6,090 bases of DNA, from NCBI GenBank assembly GCA_937925385.1, contig CALEWN010000149.1:1-6090 (forward strand), in the 5' to 3' direction. Below are positions 1-4,925 of this stretch, piece by piece. The notes under the pieces were generated by a model that was not told the origin of the DNA, ran no database searches, and saw nothing but the letters and a program-made list of their open reading frames with translations. The stretch is from an uncultured Senegalimassilia sp. (GTDB taxonomy: Bacteria > Actinomycetota > Coriobacteriia > Coriobacteriales > Eggerthellaceae). The position numbers and the translations under genes are program-made. Every line of letters begins with the position of its first letter. Within the stretch, counting starts at the first letter, position 1.

Positions 1-67
1 GGGTCTTTCCGATTCGTCATGCCGACGGCTTTCGCGATGGTTCGCCTTGAGGCCTCCCGATGGTGTG

Positions 68-93
68 TTGACACGCGGCGTTCGTAGTAAGAT
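68..93 (+). promoter_or_regulatory. Weak candidate promoter for a short transcript
   Basis: A perfect TTGACA (68-73) is followed 14 bases later by TAAGAT (88-93). The -35 box is ideal and the -10 box is fair, but the spacer is about three bases shorter than the sigma-70 optimum, so this could be chance. If it is used, the transcript would start near base 100 and end at the terminator at 130-170, giving an RNA of only about 70 bases. The TTGACA also lies in a small palindrome, GTGTTGACAC (65-74), which could equally be a protein-binding site. Confidence 0.25.
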
Positions 94-129
94 TGCATTC
101 TGCGGGTTGGCTTCTTCGCATTCCGTTAT

Positions 130-170
130 GGGGGGCATTTGCGTGATTGCAAATGCCCCCTTTCTTGTTT
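130..170 (+). terminator. Strong intrinsic terminator
   Basis: Perfect 12-bp stem GGGGGCATTTGC (131-142) / GCAAATGCCCCC (149-160) with a six-base loop, followed by the T-rich tail TTTCTTGTTT (161-170). It terminates + strand transcription of whatever lies upstream. No identifiable gene precedes it here: frame 1 is open only to a stop at 85-87, frame 2 from the window edge to a stop at 170-172 inside the terminator tail, and neither translation looks like a known protein. Confidence 0.9.
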
Positions 171-201
171 AGCGGTGGCTGAATGCACGTTATCGCGATA
201 T

Positions 202-230
202 TTGCCCCGGACTGCCCGGACTCGTAAAAT
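202..230 (+). promoter_or_regulatory. Candidate sigma-70-type promoter of the DUF1292-type gene
   Basis: TTGCCC (202-207, four of six matches to TTGACA) and TAAAAT (225-230, five of six matches to TATAAT) are separated by exactly 17 bases. This is the best promoter match between the terminator at 130-170 and the start codon at 379. Transcription would begin near 237 and give a leader of about 140 bases that includes the long hairpin at 283-323. This rests on consensus matching only. Confidence 0.45.
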
Positions 231-282
231 CACGTCAATGCACCGGGACCCTGAATGGGTGACCTTGAAGGCGTAGGACGGG

Positions 283-323
283 GGGCTCACGCACTTGCCA
301 TATGCCCGCAAGCGTGTGAGCCC
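283..323 (+). ncRNA. Long stable hairpin in the mRNA leader (unknown structured RNA element)
   Basis: The arms GGGCTCACGCACTTGC (283-298) and GCAAGCGTGTGAGCCC (308-323) pair over 16 positions with one G-U pair and one A-C mismatch, around the nine-base loop CATATGCCC. No T tract follows, so it is not a standard intrinsic terminator. It lies 55 bases before the start codon, inside the predicted leader, so a regulatory or mRNA-stabilising role is possible. No known riboswitch or RNA family is recognised. Confidence 0.5.
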
Positions 324-364
324 GTAGGCTTGCTGATGCGTAAACCATCCCGCTAAACGATGAT

Positions 365-372
365 GAAAGGAA
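365..372 (+). promoter_or_regulatory. Ribosome binding site deciding the start at 379
   Basis: GAAAGGAA lies six bases before the ATG at 379-381, a good Shine-Dalgarno match with standard spacing. It supports this ATG over any internal start. Confidence 0.7.
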
Positions 373-378
373 CGGCGA

Positions 379-1068
379 ATGAGCGCGGAGAACGCTTCGC
401 AAATCAACGATTTGAGGTTTAAGACGGAAAACGAGGACGGCGTTGTACTGGAGTGCGAGGCTCTGCTTATGTTCGATAGCCCGTTTTTCGGGAAAAGCTA
501 CATCGTGTACACCGATGGCGGCACCGATGAGGACGGCTTCACGAACGTGTATGCGTCCTCCTACAACAAGGATACGCTGACGGTGCCCGAGGGCTCGGAG
601 TTCGCATCCATCGACCTGTCCCCCATTGAGGACGACGAGGAGTGGAGCATCATCCAGGAGCAGCTTGAGCGCTATCAGCAGGCTGCGGGCGGCACCGAGC
701 CGCAAGACGGCGAGGACCCGATTCCGCTGATCACCGAACTGAACAACGGAGGCGAACTGGAGCCTTCGTTCGAATATCGTTTCGAGGACGGCAGCACGGT
801 GACGTTTCTGATGGAGCTGAACGATGAGCCAGAAAACGAACTTGACCTGGTGCGTTTCAGCATGCCCGCAAGCGAGCACGAACGGCTGGTGAACGCGTTT
901 CTTCAGGAGCAGTTCGGAGGATACGACCCTGCCGACTCCGGGCAGCAACGTACCCGACAGGTACTGGAAGCCATGGTGGTGAGCCGCGACGAGGACGGGA
1001 TGTGCGTGCTGGAGCCCCAGCAATGCCACGTGTTCTACAAGCATCGCAACGACGCGCTGCAGGCGTGA
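379..1068 (+). CDS. DUF1292-type protein with long C-terminal extension
   Basis: The function is unknown. Residues about 10-95 resemble the DUF1292 family (YrzB-like small proteins of Gram-positive bacteria): a beta-rich core with the signature of a Tyr-Ile-Val-Tyr-Thr strand (residues 41-45), a following Asp/Glu-rich loop, a Val-Tyr-Ala-Ser strand, and near the end Leu-Ser-Pro-Ile-Glu-Asp-Asp-Glu-Glu-Trp. DUF1292 proteins usually have roughly 90-110 residues; this one has 229. A Gly/Glu/Pro linker (about 101-117) leads to a second region with a similar Phe-Glu-Asp-Gly-Ser strand pattern and then a C-terminal part with no recognised motif. The protein is strongly acidic, with no signal peptide or membrane segment, so it is probably cytosolic. 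It has its own candidate promoter, leader hairpin, ribosome site and terminator, so it is probably monocistronic. The family call rests on motif memory, not on a search. Confidence 0.8.
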   Translation: MSAENASQINDLRFKTENEDGVVLECEALLMFDSPFFGKSYIVYTDGGTDEDGFTNVYASSYNKDTLTVPEGSEFASIDLSPIEDDEEWSIIQEQLERYQQAAGGTEPQDGEDPIPLITELNNGGELEPSFEYRFEDGSTVTFLMELNDEPENELDLVRFSMPASEHERLVNAFLQEQFGGYDPADSGQQRTRQVLEAMVVSRDEDGMCVLEPQQCHVFYKHRNDALQA

Positions 1069-1086
1069 CGCGAAAGCGAGAAGAGC

Positions 1087-1123
1087 GAAGGGCCGAATCC
1101 TTATGGGTTCGGCCCTTCTTGTT
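1087..1123 (+). terminator. Intrinsic terminator of the DUF1292-type gene
   Basis: A 14-bp stem GAAGGGCCGAATCC (1087-1100) / GGGTTCGGCCCTTC (1105-1118) with one T-G pair and a TTAT loop, followed by TTGTT. It begins 18 bases after the stop codon at 1066-1068 and is well placed to end that transcript. Confidence 0.85.
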
Positions 1124-1215
1124 GCAGTTTCCCCTTGAAGTGAGAGCCGAAATCGCAGACCGGCCGCGCTTGCGGGCGTAGCGCATAGGCGACGAAGCCG
1201 AGACAGCCCGTCCAC

Positions 1216-1293
1216 GCCAAGCGTTTTGCCGATCATCGTATAAGGAGCACCCGGGCAGGAGGCTAGGCCAAGCGCTTTGGAGACCATCGCATA
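1216..1293 (+). repeat. Pair of imperfect 27-base direct repeats, 51 bases apart
   Basis: Copy 1 (1216-1242) reads GCC AAG CGT TTT GCC then GAT CAT CGT ATA. Copy 2 (1267-1293) reads GCC AAG CGC TTT GGA then GAC CAT CGC ATA. They match at 22 of 27 bases. Both lie in + strand frame 1, because 51 is a multiple of three, and translate as AKRFADHRI and AKRFGDHRI. Four of the five differences are at third codon positions and three codons change silently. That pattern suggests an ancestral protein-coding repeat on this strand, although a TAG at 1264-1266 now separates the copies. Confidence 0.55.
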
Positions 1294-1449
1294 CAGCTTG
1301 CGGCGCTGCTCACGAAAAGCGGACCAGCAGCGCCCGCGGGCATGCCTTCCGACCCGATGTGCGTGCTGCGCGTGAGCGCGTTTTCGCATACGGTGACCTG
1401 GTGGTTCGACAACGGCGCGCATGCGACGCCCGGGCAGGTTGCCGCATGA
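1267..1449 (+). pseudogene. Possible small or decayed ORF downstream of the repeat
   Basis: This frame is open for 60 codons between TAG (1264-1266) and TGA (1447-1449). It begins with the second repeat copy (AKRFGDHRI) and continues through the ATG at 1342 with a C-terminal half containing Thr-Val-Thr-Trp-Trp-Phe-Asp-Asn. There is an AGGAGG at 1257-1262, but no start codon at a suitable distance in this frame, and the ATG at 1342 lacks a ribosome site. The wobble-biased repeat divergence is the only sign of past selection on this frame. I recognise no family. It could be a gene remnant or chance. Confidence 0.25.
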
Positions 1450-1502
1450 TGCACGCAGGCATGGGGCTGCAGGAAGCGTATAGCAAACCTTTTGCACAAA
1501 CG

Positions 1503-1532
1503 CAGGAAAGCCGCCTTTAGGCGGCTTTCCTG
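1503..1532 (-). terminator. Perfect 13-bp hairpin, probable (bidirectional) terminator after nrdD
   Basis: The stem CAGGAAAGCCGCC (1503-1515) pairs without mismatch with GGCGGCTTTCCTG (1520-1532) around the loop TTTA. The AAA...TTT edges of the GC core are typical of terminators readable in either direction. The tail is poor on the + strand (GTATAGCAGG) and slightly better on the - strand (CGTTTG). It would end - strand transcription coming from nrdD, whose stop is 137 bases away, and from the small ORF at 1547-1654, whose stop is 14 bases away. Confidence 0.7.
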
Positions 1533-1546
1533 GTATAGCAGGTTGT

Positions 1547-1654
1547 TTACGGAGCGAGCGTCCCTACGTTTGCGAGAGCAGCACAGTCCTTGAGCAACGT
1601 GCGGACATGCTTGACGATCCGCGATCTCTGGCCGGCGTTCAAATCCGCTGGCAC
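1547..1654 (-). CDS. Possible 35-codon ORF directly after nrdD
   Basis: After the nrdD stop (1670-1672) the same frame stays open for 39 more codons to a TAA at 1547-1549. The first usable start is a GTG at 1652-1654, giving a 35-residue basic, helix-prone peptide with the core RSRIVKHVRTLLKDC. The stop lies only 14 bases before the terminator hairpin, where a gene end is expected. Against it: no clear ribosome site, short length, and no recognised family. It is not the start of nrdG, the usual partner gene, since the radical-SAM CxxxCxxC motif is absent. It could be a small gene, the remnant of a longer one, or chance. Confidence 0.3.
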   Translation of the reverse strand: MPADLNAGQRSRIVKHVRTLLKDCAALANVGTLAP

Positions 1655-1669
1655 GCGACTAGCCTGCGC

Positions 1670-2731
1670 TTACAGGTGCAGGACGCGGTCCTTGATCTCT
1701 TGGGTGCGGCCCTGATTCCAGAACTGGGTTCCGATGTATCCGCAGGTACGGCGCGCAACGTTGAGCTTCTCCTGGTCGCGGTTGCCGCACTTCGGGCATT
1801 CCCACACGAGCTTGCCGTCGTCCTCGACGATCTGAATCTCGCCGTCGTAGCCGCATTCCTGGCAGTAGTCCGACTTCGTGTTCAGCTCGGCGTACATGAT
1901 GTTGTCGTAGATGTACTGCATGACGCGGATAACGGCCTTCAGGTTATCCTGCATGTTGGGCACCTCGACGTAGCTGATGGCCCCGCCGGGGGAAAGGCGC
2001 TGAAAAGCGCTTTCGAACTTCAGCTTGTCGAACGCGTCGATCTTCTCGGTGACGTGCACGTGGTAGCTGTTCGTGATGTAGCCCTTGTCCGTGATGCCCG
2101 GGATGATGCCGAAGCGACGCTGCAGAGCCTTCGCGAACTTATACGTGGTGGACTCGAGCGGCGTGCCGTACAGCGAGAAGTCGATGTTCGTGGCCGCCTT
2201 CCACTCGGCGCACTTGTCGTTCATGTGCTGCATGACCTCCATGGCGAACGGAGTACCCTCGGCATCGGTGTGGCTGTGGCCCGTCATGTACCTGACGCAC
2301 TCGTACAGGCCGGCGTAGCCCAGGCTGATGGTGGAGTAGCCGCCGTAGAGCAGCTTGTCGATGGGCTCGCCCTTCTCAAGACGTGCGAGCGCACCATATT
2401 GCCACAGGATGGGCGCCGCGTCGGAAAGCGTGCCCTTCAAGCGGTTATGGCGGCACATGAGTGCCTTGTAGCACAGCTCGAGGCGCTCGTCGAAGATCTG
2501 CCAGAACTTGTTCATGTCGCCATACGAGGAAAGCGCCACGTCAGGCAGGCTGATGGTGACAACGCCCTGGTTGAAACGGCCGTAGTACTTCGGCTTGCCC
2601 GGCTCGTAGTTGCCGGCATTGGCCACGTTGTCGTAGCCATTGCCGGAGCGGTCGGGCGTGAGGAAGCTGCGGCAGCCCATGCAGGTGTAGCAGTCGCCGT
2701 TGCCCTCGGTCTCGCCCTTCGACAGCTTCAG
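1670..2731 (-). pseudogene. nrdD: NrdD C-terminal part: anaerobic ribonucleotide reductase, out of frame with its N-terminal part
   Basis: These 353 codons are the C-terminal half of class III ribonucleotide reductase, the cytosolic glycyl-radical enzyme that makes deoxyribonucleotides from ribonucleoside triphosphates without oxygen. Visible are MGCRSFL near the start (Cys codon 2672-2674, by family knowledge the finger-loop cysteine that carries the transient thiyl radical), conserved core stretches such as GRFNQGVVTISLPDVAL, a four-cysteine zinc site (CQECG ... CPKCGN), and the glycyl-radical loop RRTCGYIG (Gly codon 1739-1741) near the C-terminus. The frame is open upstream to a GTG at 2827, but those residues do not resemble NrdD, so the genuine part begins at about 2731, where homology passes to the other frame. 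No nrdG follows within the window. Family assignment is very secure; the gene as written cannot make a full enzyme. Confidence 0.9.
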
Positions 2732-4895
2732 CCATCTTGGTGAGGTAGAAGTACGGGCTGTCCTCGGTGATGTTGTCTTCCTCGAGCACGTAGATGAGCT
2801 TGGGGAACGCCGGGGTGATCCACACACCTTCCTCGTTTTTGACGCCCTCGTAGCGCTGGGCGAGCGTTTCCTCGATGATCATGGCGAGGTCGCGCTTCTC
2901 CGCCTCGCTGCGCGCCTCGTTGAGGTACATGAAGACGGTGACGAACGGCGCCTGGCCGTTGGTGGTCATGAGCGTGACCACCTGGTATTGGATGGTTTGC
3001 ACGCCGCGGCGGATTTCGTCGCGCAGACGGCCCTCGACGACCTCGGTGATGCGGTCGGCGTTGGCCTCGAGGCCCAGCGCGTTGATCTCCTGCAGCACCT
3101 GGCGGCGGATTTTCTGGCGGCTGACCTCGACGAACGGCGCAAGGTGCGTCAGCGAGATGGACTGGCCGCCGTACTGGCAGCTGGCCACCTGGGCGATGAT
3201 CTGCGTGGCGATGTTGCACGCGGTGGAGAAGCTGTGCGGGCGCTCGATGAGCGTACCGGAGATGACGGTGCCGTTTTGCAGCATGTCCTCCAGGTTGACC
3301 AGGTCGCAGTTGTGCATGTGCTGCGCGAAGTAGTCGGAGTCATGGAAGTGGATGATGCCCTCGTTGTGGGCTTCCACCACGTCGGCCGGCAGGAGCAGGC
3401 GCATGGTGATGTCCTTGGAGACCTCGCCTGCCATGTAGTCGCGCTGCACGGAGTTGACCGTGGGGTTCTTGTTCGAGTTCTCCTGCTTGACTTCCTCGTT
3501 GTTGCACTCGATGAGCGACAGGATTTTGTCGTCGGTGGTGTTGGACTGGCGCTTGAGCGTTTGGTTGTAACGGTAGATGATGTACTTGCGCGCGACGGAG
3601 TAACGGCCCTGCGCCATGATCTGGTTCTCGACCATGTCTTGGACCTCTTCCACGGACACGGTATGGCCTGAGCGGCTGCAAAGCCACTCGACGCTATGCG
3701 CCGCCAGCGCGATTTGGTCTTCGGTCAGGCGCTCCTCGGGAACGACGTCCCCGTTGGCACCCTTGATGGCGTTGACGATCTTGTTGGCGATGTACTCGTG
3801 GCCCTGAATGGTGGGGTGGACATCCAGGTCGGTCTTTGCCTTGGGGATGGCCACATAAGTCAGGTCATAGGTCTCGGCCAGCTGCTTCTCAAACTTGTTG
3901 AGCTTGCGGAAGTAGTTGTGCCAGCAGGGGATAAACGGCACCGGGTCGGTGTAGCCCATCAGCAGGATCTGCACGTCCGGGTTCAGCTTGCGGATCTCTT
4001 GCACGACGGAGATGAGGGCGGAGGTGGTCTGCGGATAGATGCGGTCGCAGATCTTGGCCATATCGGAAGTGATGAGCTTCCAGGAGGCGTTCTTTTCCTC
4101 TTTGGTCAGCTCCATGTCCTTGATGCCCTTGAGGATGGTGGAAACGGCAGAGCCGGAGGAGCGCAGGTTGCCGGAGAGGATGGTGGAAGCCAGAGCGTCG
4201 CTCTTGTGGTTGGTGGCGTTCCACAGGCCGGCCACGCAGGGCACGAACGCGTCATTGGAGCCGATTTGGATGGAGATGACGTCTGCCTTGCGGATGTAAT
4301 CCTGGAACTCCGGGTAGACGTAGTAGCAGCCGGACTCCATGTTCATCTGGGGCATCTTGCCGTCCCGGACCATGTCCACCAGGTCGGGGGCCGTCAGGGC
4401 AGGCAGGCCCAGATCAATGGCGTGGTCGCGGTCCAGGCCCAGCTTGGAAGCTACCTTACCGACATAGCAGTCTGGGGAGTAGCCCTTGAAATTGGCGCGC
4501 ATGTCCACGCCGTAAGTGGAAGTGCCGTTGGCACTGTACTGGACATCGGCCAGGCCCACGCCTGCCACGATGCTGTCGCCCAGGGCAACGTAGGTGATCT
4601 GCTTCTGCTCCGTGCTCTCCGTGTCGGCAGCAGTTTCTTTCGTGCTGTCCGCCGCGGGGGCAGTCGTTTTGGTGTCGGCGGCGGGAGCCTGTTCGGTGGT
4701 GGTAGCCGTCACGGTATCGCCCAGGGTAACGACCACTTCGTTGGTCTCATCCTCAGGGGCCATTTCCGGCTCTGCTTCGGCCACAGCGGCCTCGGGTTCC
4801 GCGGGCAGTGCCTCGGCACCCTCAGCAAAGGCGGGGACGCCCAGCGAGAACACCAGAGCGGCTGCCAGCAGCAGGCTGACAAATTTCTTTTTCAT
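2541..4895 (-). CDS. Chimeric ORF: secreted SGNH/GDSL hydrolase joined in frame to NrdD N-terminal part
   Basis: As read, this is a 784-residue ORF in three parts. Residues 1 to about 375 are a secreted SGNH/GDSL hydrolase (described separately). Residues about 372-722 are NrdD: the later half of the ATP-cone regulatory domain (through the stretch SVEEVQDMVENQIMAQGRYS), then the catalytic barrel, with the conserved HMHNCDLVN cysteine at residue 530 and the stretch GGQSISLTHLAPF. Residues 723-784 are an out-of-frame Arg/Gln/Leu-rich tail created by the deletion near 2730. The ATG at 4893-4895 with AGAAGGAA upstream belongs to the hydrolase. There is no stop, start, ribosome site or promoter between hydrolase and NrdD. 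An exported hydrolase fused to a cytosolic oxygen-sensitive enzyme lacking its own N-terminus is not credible as a working protein; an assembly chimera is the leading explanation. Confidence 0.85.
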   Translation of the reverse strand: MKKKFVSLLLAAALVFSLGVPAFAEGAEALPAEPEAAVAEAEPEMAPEDETNEVVVTLGDTVTATTTEQAPAADTKTTAPAADSTKETAADTESTEQKQITYVALGDSIVAGVGLADVQYSANGTSTYGVDMRANFKGYSPDCYVGKVASKLGLDRDHAIDLGLPALTAPDLVDMVRDGKMPQMNMESGCYYVYPEFQDYIRKADVISIQIGSNDAFVPCVAGLWNATNHKSDALASTILSGNLRSSGSAVSTILKGIKDMELTKEEKNASWKLITSDMAKICDRIYPQTTSALISVVQEIRKLNPDVQILLMGYTDPVPFIPCWHNYFRKLNKFEKQLAETYDLTYVAIPKAKTDLDVHPTIQGHEYIANKIVNAIKGANGDVVPEERLTEDQIALAAHSVEWLCSRSGHTVSVEEVQDMVENQIMAQGRYSVARKYIIYRYNQTLKRQSNTTDDKILSLIECNNEEVKQENSNKNPTVNSVQRDYMAGEVSKDITMRLLLPADVVEAHNEGIIHFHDSDYFAQHMHNCDLVNLEDMLQNGTVISGTLIERPHSFSTACNIATQIIAQVASCQYGGQSISLTHLAPFVEVSRQKIRRQVLQEINALGLEANADRITEVVEGRLRDEIRRGVQTIQYQVVTLMTTNGQAPFVTVFMYLNEARSEAEKRDLAMIIEETLAQRYEGVKNEEGVWITPAFPKLIYVLEEDNITEDSPYFYLTKMAEAVEGRDRGQRRLLHLHGLPQLPHARPLRQWLRQRGQCRQLRAGQAEVLRPFQPGRCHHQPA
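2727..2735 (-). other. nrdD: Deletion/frameshift junction inside nrdD
   Basis: Upstream of this point NrdD reads ...YFYLTKMA in the frame with codons ending at 2730; downstream it reads LKLSKGETEGNGDCYT in the frame beginning at 2731. NrdD proteins normally have about 18-20 residues between these points, including the conserved CTAKRxxPDY stretch. Here they are absent. A pure deletion must have a length of the form 3n+2, so about 53-59 bases fits. The joining word GCTGAAG could have been shared by both ends. Confidence 0.75.
3762..4895 (-). CDS. Secreted SGNH/GDSL-family hydrolase (nearly complete; 3' end replaced by nrdD)
   Basis: A probable extracellular esterase/lipase-type hydrolase; the substrate is unknown. 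Residues 1-24 form a classic signal peptide (MKKKF, hydrophobic core, cleavage after AFA). Residues 25 to about 97 are a low-complexity Ala/Glu/Thr linker. The catalytic domain starts with VALGDSIVAGVG, nucleophile Ser108 in block I; block II Gly is probably in DLGLPA (Gly163); block III is IGSND with Asn214; block V is DVHPTIQGH with catalytic His360. All four SGNH residues are therefore present. The domain normally ends a few residues after the helix following block V, which is where NrdD sequence takes over, so little is missing. It follows the acyl-CoA synthetase gene by 30 bases on the same strand, suggesting one operon. There is no cell-wall anchor before the junction, so the mature protein would be released or its true C-terminus is lost. 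Confidence 0.85.
3765..3785 (-). other. Junction between the two source genomes (hydrolase/NrdD)
   Basis: On the - strand this reads AAC AAG ATC GTC AAC GCC ATC, encoding NKIVNAI. Before it lies the SGNH block V and its C-terminal helix; after it lies GANGDVVPEERLTEDQ, typical of the middle of an NrdD ATP-cone. The KIVNAI words fit both parents: a terminal helix of the hydrolase and the helix of the ATP-cone where families show K-I-x-x-A-I. A shared word of about 18 bases can mislead a short-k-mer assembler. Confidence 0.7.
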
Positions 4896-4902
4896 GGTGT
4901 GG

Positions 4903-4910
4903 TTCCTTCT
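4903..4910 (-). promoter_or_regulatory. Ribosome binding site of the SGNH hydrolase
   Basis: On the - strand AGAAGGAA lies seven bases before the ATG at 4893-4895. The strong match and spacing fix the hydrolase start and hence the signal peptide. Confidence 0.8.
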
Positions 4911-4925
4911 TTCCCATCAAAAATC

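Larger units (their letters stand above)
171..378 (+). other. Non-coding leader between terminator and DUF1292-type gene
   Basis: About 210 bases with no coding signal. It holds the candidate promoter (202-230), a short ACCC/GGGT hairpin near 248-260, the long hairpin at 283-323 and the ribosome site at 365-372. I compared it by eye with tmRNA, SRP RNA, RNase P RNA and 6S RNA hallmarks and saw no convincing match. It is either an ordinary 5' UTR or an unrecognised structured RNA. Confidence 0.5.
1124..1502. other. About 380 bases without a convincing gene
   Basis: The stretch between the DUF1292 terminator and the hairpin at 1503 has no gene I recognise. It contains an imperfect repeat (1216-1242 and 1267-1293) and one + strand open frame after the stop at 1264-1266, running 1267-1449, whose only ATG is at 1342 and gives 35 codons with no ribosome site. 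The long - strand open frame crossing this region also runs antisense to the DUF1292 gene and looks like a GC-rich shadow. The region may be decayed coding sequence. Confidence 0.5.

Noticed and set aside
171..378. 6S RNA, tmRNA, SRP RNA or a known riboswitch in the leader
   Set aside because: None of the conserved sequence hallmarks could be found, and the surrounding arms do not extend the 283-323 hairpin into a 6S-like rod.
235..1497. A 420-codon open frame on the - strand
   Set aside because: It runs antisense through the DUF1292-type gene and both its terminators, has an Arg/His/Leu-rich composition typical of GC-rich shadow frames, and shows no family motif. The repeat inside it changes amino acids in this frame but is mostly silent on the + strand.
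1607..2743. A 378-codon open frame on the + strand
   Set aside because: Exact antisense of the NrdD C-terminal part, which has unmistakable motifs; its Val/Ala/Leu/Asp-rich composition is that of a shadow frame.
2700..3671. A 323-codon open frame on the + strand
   Set aside because: Antisense of the NrdD N-terminal half; Val/Asp/His-rich with no domain signal.
2541..4895. A genuine new bifunctional hydrolase-reductase
   Set aside because: The hydrolase is exported, NrdD is cytosolic and oxygen-sensitive; NrdD lacks its start and then loses frame; the join is at a shared short word. A chimera explains all of this.
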